NCBI RefSeq assembly: GCF_014203365.1
Contig: NZ_JACHIS010000001.1
Location: 620,001 to 684,000, forward strand
Length of the DNA stretch: 64,000 nt
DNA from: Actinoalloteichus hymeniacidonis
Lineage (GTDB): Bacteria; Actinomycetota; Actinomycetes; Mycobacteriales; Pseudonocardiaceae
Reading direction: 5' to 3'
Shown here: positions 52,934 to 60,894 of the stretch, piece by piece
Layout: every line of letters starts with the position of its first letter
Position numbering within the stretch: position 1 is the stretch's first letter
Notes under the pieces: model-generated
The model's database searches: none
What the model was told of the DNA's origin: nothing
What the model saw: the letters and a program-made list of their open reading frames with translations, nothing else
Position numbers and translations under genes: made by a program

Positions 52934-53638
52934 TCAGTGCCCCATCCCATTCCCGCCGCTGACCGGCACGAGGGCGCCGGTGATGTACCCGGCGCCGTCA
53001 TCGGCGAGGAATCGGACTGCGGTCGCCACCTCCTGCGGGGTGCCGACACGTTTCAACGGCGTGTTCGCCAGCACGTGCTCACGGCTCTTGGCGCTCATCG
53101 AGCTGATCATCTCGGTCTCGATGAGTCCGGGGTAGACGACGTTCACGGTGATCTTGCGCGGACCTAGTTCCCAGGCCAGCGAGCGGGCCAGTCCCACCAG
53201 GGCGGACTTCGACGAGGCGTAGTTCGTCACGCCTGCGCCGCCCCAGAACGCGGTGGTGGATCCGACCAGGATGATCCGGCCCCACCGGGCGCGGACCATG
53301 TCGGTGACGACGGCCTTGACCGCGCGCACCGAACCCATCAGGTTGGTGTCGATGACGTCGGCGAACTCCTGTTCCGCCATTCCGAGGAACAGGGCGTCCC
53401 TGGCGATGCCCGCATTGGCCACCAACACCTCGACCGGGCCCTGCTGGCTGCGGACCTCGTCGACCGCGGCCTCGACGGAGGCCGTGTCGGTGACATCGCA
53501 GCGAACACCGAACACACCCTCCGGTGGTTCCCCGGAGCGGTAGGTGACCGCGACCTTGTCACCGCCCTCGACGAAGGCCGTCGCGATCGCCGCGCCGATG
53601 CCTCGATTGCCTCCGGTGACCAGTACCGAACGGCTCAC
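52934..53638 (-). CDS. 3-oxoacyl-ACP reductase-like ketoreductase
   Basis: A 234-residue FabG-type SDR: TGGNRGIG (8-15), VANAG, catalytic Ser in ILVGSTT and YASSK as the Tyr-x3-Lys pair. It should reduce 3-ketoacyl-ACP to 3-hydroxyacyl-ACP for the dehydratase pair, or a butenolide intermediate made by the AfsA-like enzyme, as it lies downstream of afsA-HAD on the same strand. GTG start with GAGAGGAG upstream. Confidence 0.88.
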   Translation of the reverse strand: MSRSVLVTGGNRGIGAAIATAFVEGGDKVAVTYRSGEPPEGVFGVRCDVTDTASVEAAVDEVRSQQGPVEVLVANAGIARDALFLGMAEQEFADVIDTNLMGSVRAVKAVVTDMVRARWGRIILVGSTTAFWGGAGVTNYASSKSALVGLARSLAWELGPRKITVNVVYPGLIETEMISSMSAKSREHVLANTPLKRVGTPQEVATAVRFLADDGAGYITGALVPVSGGNGMGH

Positions 53639-53759
53639 CTCGTGCTCCTCTCTCGGTTCGGGTTCTCCGGCGCCCGGCTTCGCCCGGAAGCGCCTGCTTT
53701 CGCCGTGCGGTCCGCCTGCCTGCGTGGCGCGGGCATGGCTCCTGGCGTGCTGTCCGATG

Positions 53760-54425
53760 TCACGACGTGGTGACCGGCGCCGTCGTCAGCGCCTCCAGTG
53801 CACGGATGGCCTCGTCGGTGTCCTGGAAGTGGATCGAATGCCAGCCCGCGTCCTGCGCGCCCGCGCAGTTCACGGCCAGGTCGTCGATGAAGACGCTGCG
53901 CTCGGGTTCGATGCCGGAGGTCGAGGTGGCGAGATCGAAGATCTCCCGGACCGGCTTGCGCAGCCCTGCCTCGAAGGACAGCACGACATCGTCGAACAGG
54001 TCCTCGGGCGGGACCATCGCTCGCCAATGGACATCCCAGGCGGGCGGCATGTTGGAGAGCATCCCGACGAAGATCCCGCGCTCCCGAACCTTGCGCAGCG
54101 CTGCCAACCACGGCTCGTTGACGGCTCGGCCGTCGAACCAGTCCTCGCCCATCGAGGTGATCTCGACGCGGATGCCCGTGTCCTCGAACATCGCGTCGGT
54201 CACCTGGCGGAGCCAGTCCCGTTCGCTGACCAGCGGGGTGTCCAGCGGCTCCATGATGTCGGTGGTGCCGTAGCTCTGGGTGACCTTCCAGATGGCCCGA
54301 CCCAACGGGGCGGGGTCCAGATTCTTCTTGCGGCAGAAGGCAGCCATCGTCTCGGATACCGGCGGGGTCAGCACGCCGCCGAAATCGGTCCAGACTGCGT
54401 CGACGGTACGGGTGGGCTCGGTCAT
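53760..54425 (-). CDS. HAD-type phosphatase, coupled to the AfsA-like gene
   Basis: A 221-residue HAD hydrolase: motif I VWTDFGGVLTP (second Asp replaced by Gly, as in some HAD-IA members), Ser of motif II in MLSNMP, Lys in LRKPVREIF and motif IV VFIDDLAVN. Its ATG overlaps the AfsA-like stop (ATGA). In butanolide and methylenomycin-furan pathways a phosphatase removes the dihydroxyacetone-phosphate group after AfsA action; the coupling here suggests the same step (inference). Confidence 0.82.
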   Translation of the reverse strand: MTEPTRTVDAVWTDFGGVLTPPVSETMAAFCRKKNLDPAPLGRAIWKVTQSYGTTDIMEPLDTPLVSERDWLRQVTDAMFEDTGIRVEITSMGEDWFDGRAVNEPWLAALRKVRERGIFVGMLSNMPPAWDVHWRAMVPPEDLFDDVVLSFEAGLRKPVREIFDLATSTSGIEPERSVFIDDLAVNCAGAQDAGWHSIHFQDTDEAIRALEALTTAPVTTS

Positions 54426-55444
54426 CGTCGTTCTCCGATCGACGCGGGCATGGCGAGCGAGATCGAGATCGTGGCGATCGTGATCCCGTCCTGGGTGAAG
54501 ACGACCGTCCTGGTCAGCGCGCCTGCCTCGGCTGCGGGCTCGGTGGCGGTCGTCGCGTGGACCGGTGCGTCGAGTTCGGCGAATCGGTGGAACGTCGCGG
54601 CGATCCCCACCACCGGCGGGAATCCGGCCGCCTCGGTCGCTCCCGATTCGCGGACCGACAGCAGCGCCAGCTGGCGCGCGCCCTCGGTGAGGGTCATGGC
54701 GGGCAGGTGGTCGTAGTCGTGGTCGAACAGCGCCCGGTTCTCGTACCAGGGCGCCATCACCGCCCGAACCTCGTCGGCGCCGTATCGGACGTCGGCGAGC
54801 ACGACGTTCATCGGATGCACCCGGCCGACCAGACCCGGCGCCACCGAATTCGGATAGGGGCCGCCGGTCATGTCCGCCGTGCTCGGCGCGGGATTGCCCC
54901 GTTGCAGATGCCGCAGGGCGTCGTGTTCGTGGTGGGAGAGCATCTGGATCTCCATCACCTGGCTGCCGACCGGGCGCCCGCCGATGGTGAACCGCTGCTC
55001 GGCGTGTCCCTGGCGCAGCACGCCGCCGCGCACCCGGGTGGCGGCCATGACACTGTCGATCCGTAGTTCGACCGGCCGCCGGGACATGATCAACTCGGTC
55101 GGATCGTCCAGCCGCAGGGTGAAGCTGTTCACCAACATCGCGGTCCGCATGGGCACCCCGGACAGATGCGCCCCGTAGATCCCCGCTTGGCGCGCGCACT
55201 CCACGATGAGCAGCGGATCCACCATCGCAGGCCGGGCGACGTGGTCGTTGTAGTAGGAGTGCGTCAACGGTAGTTGCGCGGCGGCGGCGAAGGCCAACTC
55301 ACCGGCCTGGTGTAGGTCGGTCACGAACACCTCGGACACCGAACTCCGGTGCACCAGACCCCGATCGATGGTCTTGGTGAAGCTGAGTTCGGCGGCATCG
55401 AGACCGGGCGGCGCCGTGCTGGTGGACAAGACAGGCGTCGTCAT
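54422..55444 (-). CDS. AfsA-like butenolide/gamma-butyrolactone synthase
   Basis: A 340-residue protein with two AfsA hotdog repeats: VHRSSVSEVFVTD followed by SYYNDH, and later VHPMNVVL, DHDYDHLPAMTLTEGARQ. AfsA condenses a 3-ketoacyl thioester with dihydroxyacetone phosphate. ATG 55444 follows AAAGGAG at 9 bases. It leads an operon with a HAD phosphatase and a ketoreductase. No TetR-type butyrolactone receptor gene is nearby, so it may act in product assembly rather than signalling. Confidence 0.9.
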   Translation of the reverse strand: MTTPVLSTSTAPPGLDAAELSFTKTIDRGLVHRSSVSEVFVTDLHQAGELAFAAAAQLPLTHSYYNDHVARPAMVDPLLIVECARQAGIYGAHLSGVPMRTAMLVNSFTLRLDDPTELIMSRRPVELRIDSVMAATRVRGGVLRQGHAEQRFTIGGRPVGSQVMEIQMLSHHEHDALRHLQRGNPAPSTADMTGGPYPNSVAPGLVGRVHPMNVVLADVRYGADEVRAVMAPWYENRALFDHDYDHLPAMTLTEGARQLALLSVRESGATEAAGFPPVVGIAATFHRFAELDAPVHATTATEPAAEAGALTRTVVFTQDGITIATISISLAMPASIGERR

Positions 55445-55763
55445 CGCGGTTCCGGCTCCTTTCGCGCCCTGCTCCGGGATGGGAGACATCACGGGTGTCG
55501 GCGATTCGATGTGGTGGAACACCATTCTTGAATAGTCTGATCAAAGCCCGTTCAGCCAGCGATCAAAGCCTGGTCAGAGCCCGAACAATAATTCGACGTG
55601 CCACTTTGAAACCACTTGTCGAGGTGGTTGAAACATTCGTAGCATCGATCCCAGATCGCCGGGAGGATGCGGTTTGACGGGCGCCGATGGCCGTCGACCC
55701 CGCCGATCGTCGCTGGCAGGAGTGCCATCGGAATCGCTCGAATCGAGAGACAGGAATCAGGAA
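55445..55763. promoter_or_regulatory. Divergent promoter region of the afsA-like and ACP operons
   Basis: A 319-bp region. It holds the SARP-type repeat array (55541-55580) and an AACCAC-N8-GTGGTT dyad at 55611-55630. The left part must hold the promoter of the afsA-like operon; no clear hexamers were identified for it. Confidence 0.55.
55541..55592 (+). promoter_or_regulatory. SARP box: four heptamers at 11-bp phasing plus -10
   Basis: TCAAAGC (55541), TCAGCCA (55552), TCAAAGC (55563) and TCAGAGC (55574) start exactly 11 bp apart, on one face of the helix. AATAAT (55587-55592), a good -10, starts 6 bp after the last repeat. This is the known layout of SARP-activated promoters, where the repeats replace the -35. 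It points right, towards the ACP-KS-CLF operon; the SARP at 46119 is the likely activator. Confidence 0.75.
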
Positions 55764-56033
55764 ATGACGCAGGGAATCGCTGACGGAGTACGCGACAAGA
55801 TCCGCGAGATTATCGCCAACGAATTAGAGCTGGACCCGTCCGAGCTCACCGAGTCGGGGCATCTGGTGGACGACTTCGATGCCGACTCGCTGTCACTGAT
55901 CACCGTGGTCGCCAGGATCGAGAAGGAACTCGGGGTGGTCATTCCCCGCGACGAGCTGCCGAATCTGAGCACCCTCGGCCTGGTCTTCTCGGCCGTCGAC
56001 CGCTACGGGATCGGACAGGCCGACAATGCCTGA
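55764..56033 (+). CDS. Acyl carrier protein
   Basis: An 89-residue carrier protein with the phosphopantetheine motif DADSLSL (Ser42) and acidic helix II (LITVVARIEKELGVVIP). It carries the growing chain for the ketosynthase pair. Its stop overlaps the ketosynthase start by 8 bp, so the three genes are translationally linked. An in-frame extension upstream is not needed; AGGAA precedes the ATG. Confidence 0.93.
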   Translation: MTQGIADGVRDKIREIIANELELDPSELTESGHLVDDFDADSLSLITVVARIEKELGVVIPRDELPNLSTLGLVFSAVDRYGIGQADNA

Positions 56034-57249
56034 GCCGATGCCGCGTCGAGTCGTCGTCACCGGCCTCGGCGCCGTGAGCAGCATCGGGACCGGAGCCGAT
56101 GTCTTCGCGGCGGGCATCCGCGCCGGGCGCAACGGCTTCAGACCGATCAATTCCTTCGACAGCACGGGATTCCCCGCCACGATCGCCGCCGAGGTGCCCG
56201 ACTTCGATCCCACGGCGCTCATCCGCAATCTCGACGTCGAGCAATGGGGGCGGTCCAGCCTGTTGGCCGCGGCCGCCGCCCGCCAGGCCGTCGGCGACTC
56301 CGGCCTGGATCCCGACGAGCTGGCCGCCTCGGCCGCAGGCTCCATCATCGGCACCACCGGCGGCGAATCGGTGCCGATCGGGCAGTTGGTCGGCCAATGG
56401 GTGGCCGACGGGCTCAAGAGCATCGACGGCCGGATCGTTCCGCAGGCCTTGGCCAGCCAGATCGCCAATGCCGTCAACAGCGAGCTCGGACTCACCGGCG
56501 ATGCGGTCACCCTCGGAACGGCGTGCTCGGCGAGCAACTTCGCCATCGGCTACGCCTACGACCTGGTGCGCACCGGCGAGGCCGACTTCATGATCGCGGG
56601 CGGCGCCGATGCGGTGAACCGGTCCACCCACGCCGGGTTCTATCGCCTCGGGGCGTTGAGCACCGACGGCGTGTGCAGGCCGTTCGACGTCGACCGCTCC
56701 GGGATCATCACCGGCGAGGGCGGCGTGGCCCTACTCTTGGAACCGTTGGAGCACGCCCAGGCCAGGGGTGCTCGCATCTACGCCGAGGTCCTCGGTTACG
56801 GGATGAACTGCGACGCCCGGCACATGGTGAACCCGGATTCGGAGCGGATCGCCGAGTGCATCCGGCTCGCCCACGACTCGGCCGGTGTCACGCCGGAGGA
56901 CATCGACTACATCTGTGCGCACGGCACCGGAACGGCGACCAACGACAGCACCGAGGTCAGCGCCGCCCGCAAGGTGTTCGGCGAGACGCTGCCGCCGATC
57001 AGCTCGATCAAATCCAGCATCGGCCACACGATGGGAGCCGCCAGCGGCTTCGGCGCGCTGATCTGCTGCCTCGCCGTGCACGAGGGTTTCCTGCCGCCGA
57101 CCGCGAACCTGCAGCGGATCGACCCGGCGCTGGGTAGGGGAATCGACCCGCTGCCCGGGGTGGCCAGGGAGGAACCGGTGCGCATCGCGCAGAACCACGG
57201 GTTCGCCTTCGGCGGCAACAACGCCATCACCATCTTCGGGAGGCTGTGA
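56026..57249 (+). CDS. Beta-ketoacyl synthase (KS-alpha)
   Basis: A 407-residue FabF-type ketosynthase with the full triad: Cys167 in LGTACSASNFAIG, His299 in CAHGTGTATND, Lys329 and His334 in SIKSSIGHTMG. It extends the chain with malonyl-ACP. Directly coupled to an ACP upstream and an inactive homologue downstream, it forms the minimal set of a type II system; with ketoreductase and dehydratase genes in the cluster this is probably a highly reducing one. Confidence 0.93.
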   Translation: MPEPMPRRVVVTGLGAVSSIGTGADVFAAGIRAGRNGFRPINSFDSTGFPATIAAEVPDFDPTALIRNLDVEQWGRSSLLAAAAARQAVGDSGLDPDELAASAAGSIIGTTGGESVPIGQLVGQWVADGLKSIDGRIVPQALASQIANAVNSELGLTGDAVTLGTACSASNFAIGYAYDLVRTGEADFMIAGGADAVNRSTHAGFYRLGALSTDGVCRPFDVDRSGIITGEGGVALLLEPLEHAQARGARIYAEVLGYGMNCDARHMVNPDSERIAECIRLAHDSAGVTPEDIDYICAHGTGTATNDSTEVSAARKVFGETLPPISSIKSSIGHTMGAASGFGALICCLAVHEGFLPPTANLQRIDPALGRGIDPLPGVAREEPVRIAQNHGFAFGGNNAITIFGRL

Positions 57250-58370
57250 TGACCGCCGCGAGCACGGTGGAACCGTTGACGATCACCGCCTGCTCGGCGG
57301 TCAGCGCCGCGGGATTCGGCATCGAGGTGCTCGGCGATCGACTGCGTACAGCGGATCGCGCCACCGCGTCCGCTGTGGAGGGCACCTCGGCGGAGCGGAG
57401 CACCGAGGAGGACTTCCCACCTCGGCCGGTGCGCACCATCGCCGACTTGCGGGTGGCCGAGTTCCTCGGCCGCCGGGGAACCCGGAACCTGGACCGGTTG
57501 ACGCTGCTCGGGCTGATCACCGCCAAGCAGCTGCTCGACGAGACCGGCCCGGTGGCCGAGGACGACCAGCCCGACGTCGGCGTCGCCATCGGCACCGCGG
57601 CGGGCAGTCTCCGCACCCAGGCCGAGATCGGGCGCGACACCCTGATCGAGGAGAAGCCGTACCTGGTCAACCCCTCGCGGTTCCCGAACACGGTGATGAA
57701 CAGCTGTGCGGGGCAGATCGCCATCCGCAACTCGCTGCAGGGGGTCAACGCCACGTTGGCCGCAGGCCAGCTGTCCAGCCTGCACGCCCTGCGGTACGCC
57801 AGGGTCGCCATCGGTAGGAAACGCGCCGGTCGGCTGCTCGTCGGTGGCGTGGAGGAACTCAGCCCGCAACTCGCCTGGGGCTGGCATCGGACCTCGGTGG
57901 TGCCCTCGGACGTGCCGTTGGGCGAGGGCGCTGCCCTGCTGATGGTGTCCGAGGTCGAACAGGACCGGGACTCCGCGATCGCCCAACTACTGGCCTGCGA
58001 GGTCGGTTTCGCGGCTCCGGGCAGCAGAACCATCCCCACCCGAGTGCTTCGCACGCTGCTCGACCGGGCCTTGACCCGCAGCGGCCTGACTCCCGACGAG
58101 GTGGACGTCGTGTCGTTGGGTGCGGTGGGCAGTCCCACGCTGCGGCGGGTGGAGGAACGGGCGGTCACCGAGGTGCTCGGCGAACGAGCCGAGCGGATCC
58201 GGGTGGCCGACGTCGTCGGCGAGTGTTTCAGCGCCAGCGGGGCGCTCCAGGTCGCCGCGCTGCTGGCCCTGTGGCGGCGGGAACCCGCCGAGCGGCCGAG
58301 GGTCGGTGTCGTGACCTCGGTGGGACCGGACGGGAACCTGGGCTGCGCGGTGATTCGCGAGGCCGCCTGA
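57246..58370 (+). CDS. Chain-length-factor-like ketosynthase homologue (KS-beta)
   Basis: A 374-residue ketosynthase homologue lacking the active site: where the Cys should be it reads NATLAAGQLSS, and the HGT and GHT motifs are replaced (SLGAVGSPTL, GECFSASG). It keeps the fold pattern (VLAACSAVSAAGFG-like start, VGGVEELS, PLGEGAAL). Such subunits pair with KS-alpha and set chain length. It is shorter than aromatic-PKS CLFs (about 400). Overlap with the KS gene is ATGA. Confidence 0.85.
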   Translation: MMTAASTVEPLTITACSAVSAAGFGIEVLGDRLRTADRATASAVEGTSAERSTEEDFPPRPVRTIADLRVAEFLGRRGTRNLDRLTLLGLITAKQLLDETGPVAEDDQPDVGVAIGTAAGSLRTQAEIGRDTLIEEKPYLVNPSRFPNTVMNSCAGQIAIRNSLQGVNATLAAGQLSSLHALRYARVAIGRKRAGRLLVGGVEELSPQLAWGWHRTSVVPSDVPLGEGAALLMVSEVEQDRDSAIAQLLACEVGFAAPGSRTIPTRVLRTLLDRALTRSGLTPDEVDVVSLGAVGSPTLRRVEERAVTEVLGERAERIRVADVVGECFSASGALQVAALLALWRREPAERPRVGVVTSVGPDGNLGCAVIREAA

Positions 58371-58633
58371 ACCGGGGAGTCTGCGGCGGGTCGTCGGCGT
58401 GCATGCGCCCGACGGCCCGCCGACCGGCTTCCGACGGGCGGCACCGGATCTCGAGTTCGGCGCGAGGGGCCTGCCGTGGACCGACGTTGTCCAGGGTGCC
58501 CGAGGAATGGTGTGCGAGATCAGGAATCGGGGGAGCGGACACCCGGCGATCCTGTTCGGGGAAGCACCGGCGGCGCCGGGGGGGCGCGACGCCGGCTGGC
58601 GATCGATGCACCAGACCGATGGGGGGCTGGTGG

Positions 58634-59287
58634 TCAGTACCGTTTGCGGATCAGGGCGAGATCCACGGCCTTGTTCACCGCGTCGATACGGGACATCGCA
58701 CCGAGCTTGGCGAAGATGTTGCGTAGATGGCGTTTCACGGTGCCCTCCGTGATGGAGAGCTTGCCCGCGATCTGTCGGTTGCTCATCGCCTCCGACACCA
58801 GGGCCAGCACCTCGATCTCTCGGCTCGACAGCGGACCGGACACCTCGGCGTTGGCCCCGGACAGCGCCAGCGCCTCCCGGGACACCGACACGGTGACCTG
58901 CCCCTCGCCGGTTCCGGCGCTGCGGATCGCGTTGATCAGATCGCGCTGGCCGATGCTCTTGTGCAGGTAGCCTGCGATGCCCAGGCCCAGCATCTCGCGG
59001 ACCAACTGGGGATCGTCGTACATGCTCAGCACGATCACCCTGGCTTTCGGGGCCACCTGCAGTAGGCGTTCGACGGTCTCGAGCGGTTTGCTGCGCGGCA
59101 TCTCGACATCCAGCAGCACCACGTGGGGCTTCGTCGTCGCGGCCAACCCCACCGCGGTCGCGCCATCGCCTGCCTCGCCGACGACGGTGAAGTCGTCCTC
59201 GGTGAGCAGGACGTCGCGGACCGCCTCCCGGAGCAGGGTGTGGTCGTCGACGAGCAGGATGCGGATGGTGTCAGTTGCGGCAGCCAT
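58634..59287 (-). CDS. NarL/LuxR-type response regulator
   Basis: A 217-residue response regulator: receiver domain with DDH (14-16), phosphoacceptor Asp60 in HVVLLDVEMP and Lys in AGYLHKS; C-terminal LuxR helix-turn-helix LSSREIEVLALVSEAMSNRQ, then LSITEGTVKRHLRNIF. Its start overlaps the kinase gene by 17 bp. It probably controls the cluster with the adjacent kinase. Confidence 0.92.
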   Translation of the reverse strand: MAAATDTIRILLVDDHTLLREAVRDVLLTEDDFTVVGEAGDGATAVGLAATTKPHVVLLDVEMPRSKPLETVERLLQVAPKARVIVLSMYDDPQLVREMLGLGIAGYLHKSIGQRDLINAIRSAGTGEGQVTVSVSREALALSGANAEVSGPLSSREIEVLALVSEAMSNRQIAGKLSITEGTVKRHLRNIFAKLGAMSRIDAVNKAVDLALIRKRY

Positions 59288-60383
59288 CGACGACTCCTAG
59301 CGGCAACGAGATCTCGACCGTGGTGCCGCTGTCGGGGGCGCTGGTGATGGTCGCCTTGCCCCCGAGGAGCGCGGCCCGCTCGCGCATCGAGTCCAGCCCG
59401 TAGGCCAGGCCAGCCCGATGCACCGCGTCGACGTCGAAACCGACACCGTCGTCGATGACGATGGCCCGGACCGACTTGGGTTCGATGTCGACGGAGACCG
59501 CCACGTTCTCGGCGTCCGCATGACGAATGGTGTTGCGCAGGCACTCGCGGAGCATCACGAAGAGGGCATCGCGATGATCCAGCGGCAATTGCGCCTCCTC
59601 GCCCCGAACGACGATGTGCGATCGGGTGCGCTCGGGCTTGGCCGCTTCGACGAACCGGCTGAGCGCGTGACTGATACAGGTCGCGGGCTCCTGGTGACGC
59701 AGGTCGGAGATCACTCGCCGCGTCGCCTCCAGCACGTCGTCGACCGCCGCCCTGGCTCGGACGATCCGATCGGTGCTCGGCTCGTCGCCCCTGGACTGCT
59801 CCAACTGATAGAGGTCGAGGTTGCGGGCGACCAGGCTGACGCTGTTGCCGACCCAGTCGTGGATGTCCCTGGCGAGCCTTCGCCAGTCCTCGGCCTTGGA
59901 GTGCGCCGCGCGTTCGAGCAGGTTGCGTTCGTAGCCGTCGAGGATCGCCGTCACGTGCTCGGAGATCGTCCGTTCCAGGATCCGCAGCATCTCGACGAGC
60001 CTGCGCGGGGCGGCCGTGGGCCCGGCGTCCTGCAGGAAGCTCTCCGAGACGAGCTCGAAGAGCACCGAGCCCGCGTCGAGGACATCGTTGGGCCGAACGC
60101 TGCGCTTGGCCACCTCGGAGCCGAAGTCGTTCGCGGCGGCCCTGGTCTCCTGACTCGGCACGAAGTCGGGATCGGAGATCTTGGCCAGGCAGTCGTCGAG
60201 AATCATGGAGACCTGCGCCCGAACCTGCGGCCAGAAGCCGGGGTCGGTCGTACGCGAGATCTCGCTTACCCCGAGTCTGAACTCGAACTCGTCGACAATA
60301 TCGATACGTTGTTGCATGTCTCGGTTGGCAGGCGGCGGTTGGATACTGGCCGCCGGCGGTAACGCGTAGGTAGAGTTACTCAT
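59271..60383 (-). CDS. Soluble sensor histidine kinase
   Basis: A 370-residue kinase with no membrane helix: an N-terminal sensor region of 170 residues (helical, RsbR-like pattern), the HisKA_3 segment RRLARDIHDWVGNSVSLVAR with phosphorylated His, and an HATPase domain (LRECLRNTIRHADA, VIDDGVGFD, GLDSMRERAALLGG). It must sense a cytoplasmic signal, perhaps a pathway intermediate. It forms a two-component pair with the response regulator. Confidence 0.9.
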   Translation of the reverse strand: MSNSTYALPPAASIQPPPANRDMQQRIDIVDEFEFRLGVSEISRTTDPGFWPQVRAQVSMILDDCLAKISDPDFVPSQETRAAANDFGSEVAKRSVRPNDVLDAGSVLFELVSESFLQDAGPTAAPRRLVEMLRILERTISEHVTAILDGYERNLLERAAHSKAEDWRRLARDIHDWVGNSVSLVARNLDLYQLEQSRGDEPSTDRIVRARAAVDDVLEATRRVISDLRHQEPATCISHALSRFVEAAKPERTRSHIVVRGEEAQLPLDHRDALFVMLRECLRNTIRHADAENVAVSVDIEPKSVRAIVIDDGVGFDVDAVHRAGLAYGLDSMRERAALLGGKATITSAPDSGTTVEISLPLGVVDGCRN

Positions 60384-60645
60384 CTGACCCCCATCAGAAA
60401 CCTCGGTACTGGGTGCTCGCGATCCGGCAGCGGGTCAATTGTGTTTACTGGTCGGTAATATGTGCTGGTTCGCGAGACCGGAACCATGTCGAGAATCCCT
60501 GCCTTCAGTCGTGGTCGGCATCGGGCAATTCCAGTTTTCAGTCTAGACCTTGATCGGGAGGACGCGACGGAGAAAGTGGAATCTGTTGCCGGTGACGCGA
60601 TCGGGCATAGCTTTGGAGTCGATATCGGGTTCTTACTGCGCTTTC

Positions 60646-60894
60646 TCACGGGTTAGGACGGTGCGTAGTGGACGGTCGCCACGCGGCGGGCGGACGGTAA
60701 CGTGCGTGCCGGGGCGACCATGGGCGTGACCTCGACTGCGGCGCATTCTCGGTGGCACTCGCGATCGCGCCCAGGTTCGTCAGTCGATGCAGGACGGCGA
60801 TCACCGCCGCGATCTCGTGTTCGTCGGCTCCGCCCGTGATGCGGATCGAATCCATGGCGGTCGACGAACTGGCGAATTCGGACAATGTGCTCAT
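60646..60894 (-). CDS. Acyl-CoA carboxylase epsilon subunit
   Basis: An 82-residue protein: SIRITGGADEHEIAAVIAVL in the middle is the AccE/PccE motif (PF13822), with a Pro/Arg/Trp-rich end. Epsilon subunits bind and activate carboxyltransferase beta subunits in actinomycetes. ATG 60894 overlaps the beta subunit stop by 4 bp. Confidence 0.82.
   Translation of the reverse strand: MSTLSEFASSSTAMDSIRITGGADEHEIAAVIAVLHRLTNLGAIASATENAPQSRSRPWSPRHARYRPPAAWRPSTTHRPNP

Noticed and set aside
54422-55444. AfsA-like gene as part of a classical butyrolactone hormone circuit
   Set aside because: Not ruled out, but no ArpA-type receptor gene or its operator was found within the window, so it was not annotated as a hormone synthase.
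58371-58633. GC-rich partial inverted repeats between the CLF-like gene and the response regulator, considered as a terminator
   Set aside because: Stems are short and interrupted by mismatches, so no terminator was called.
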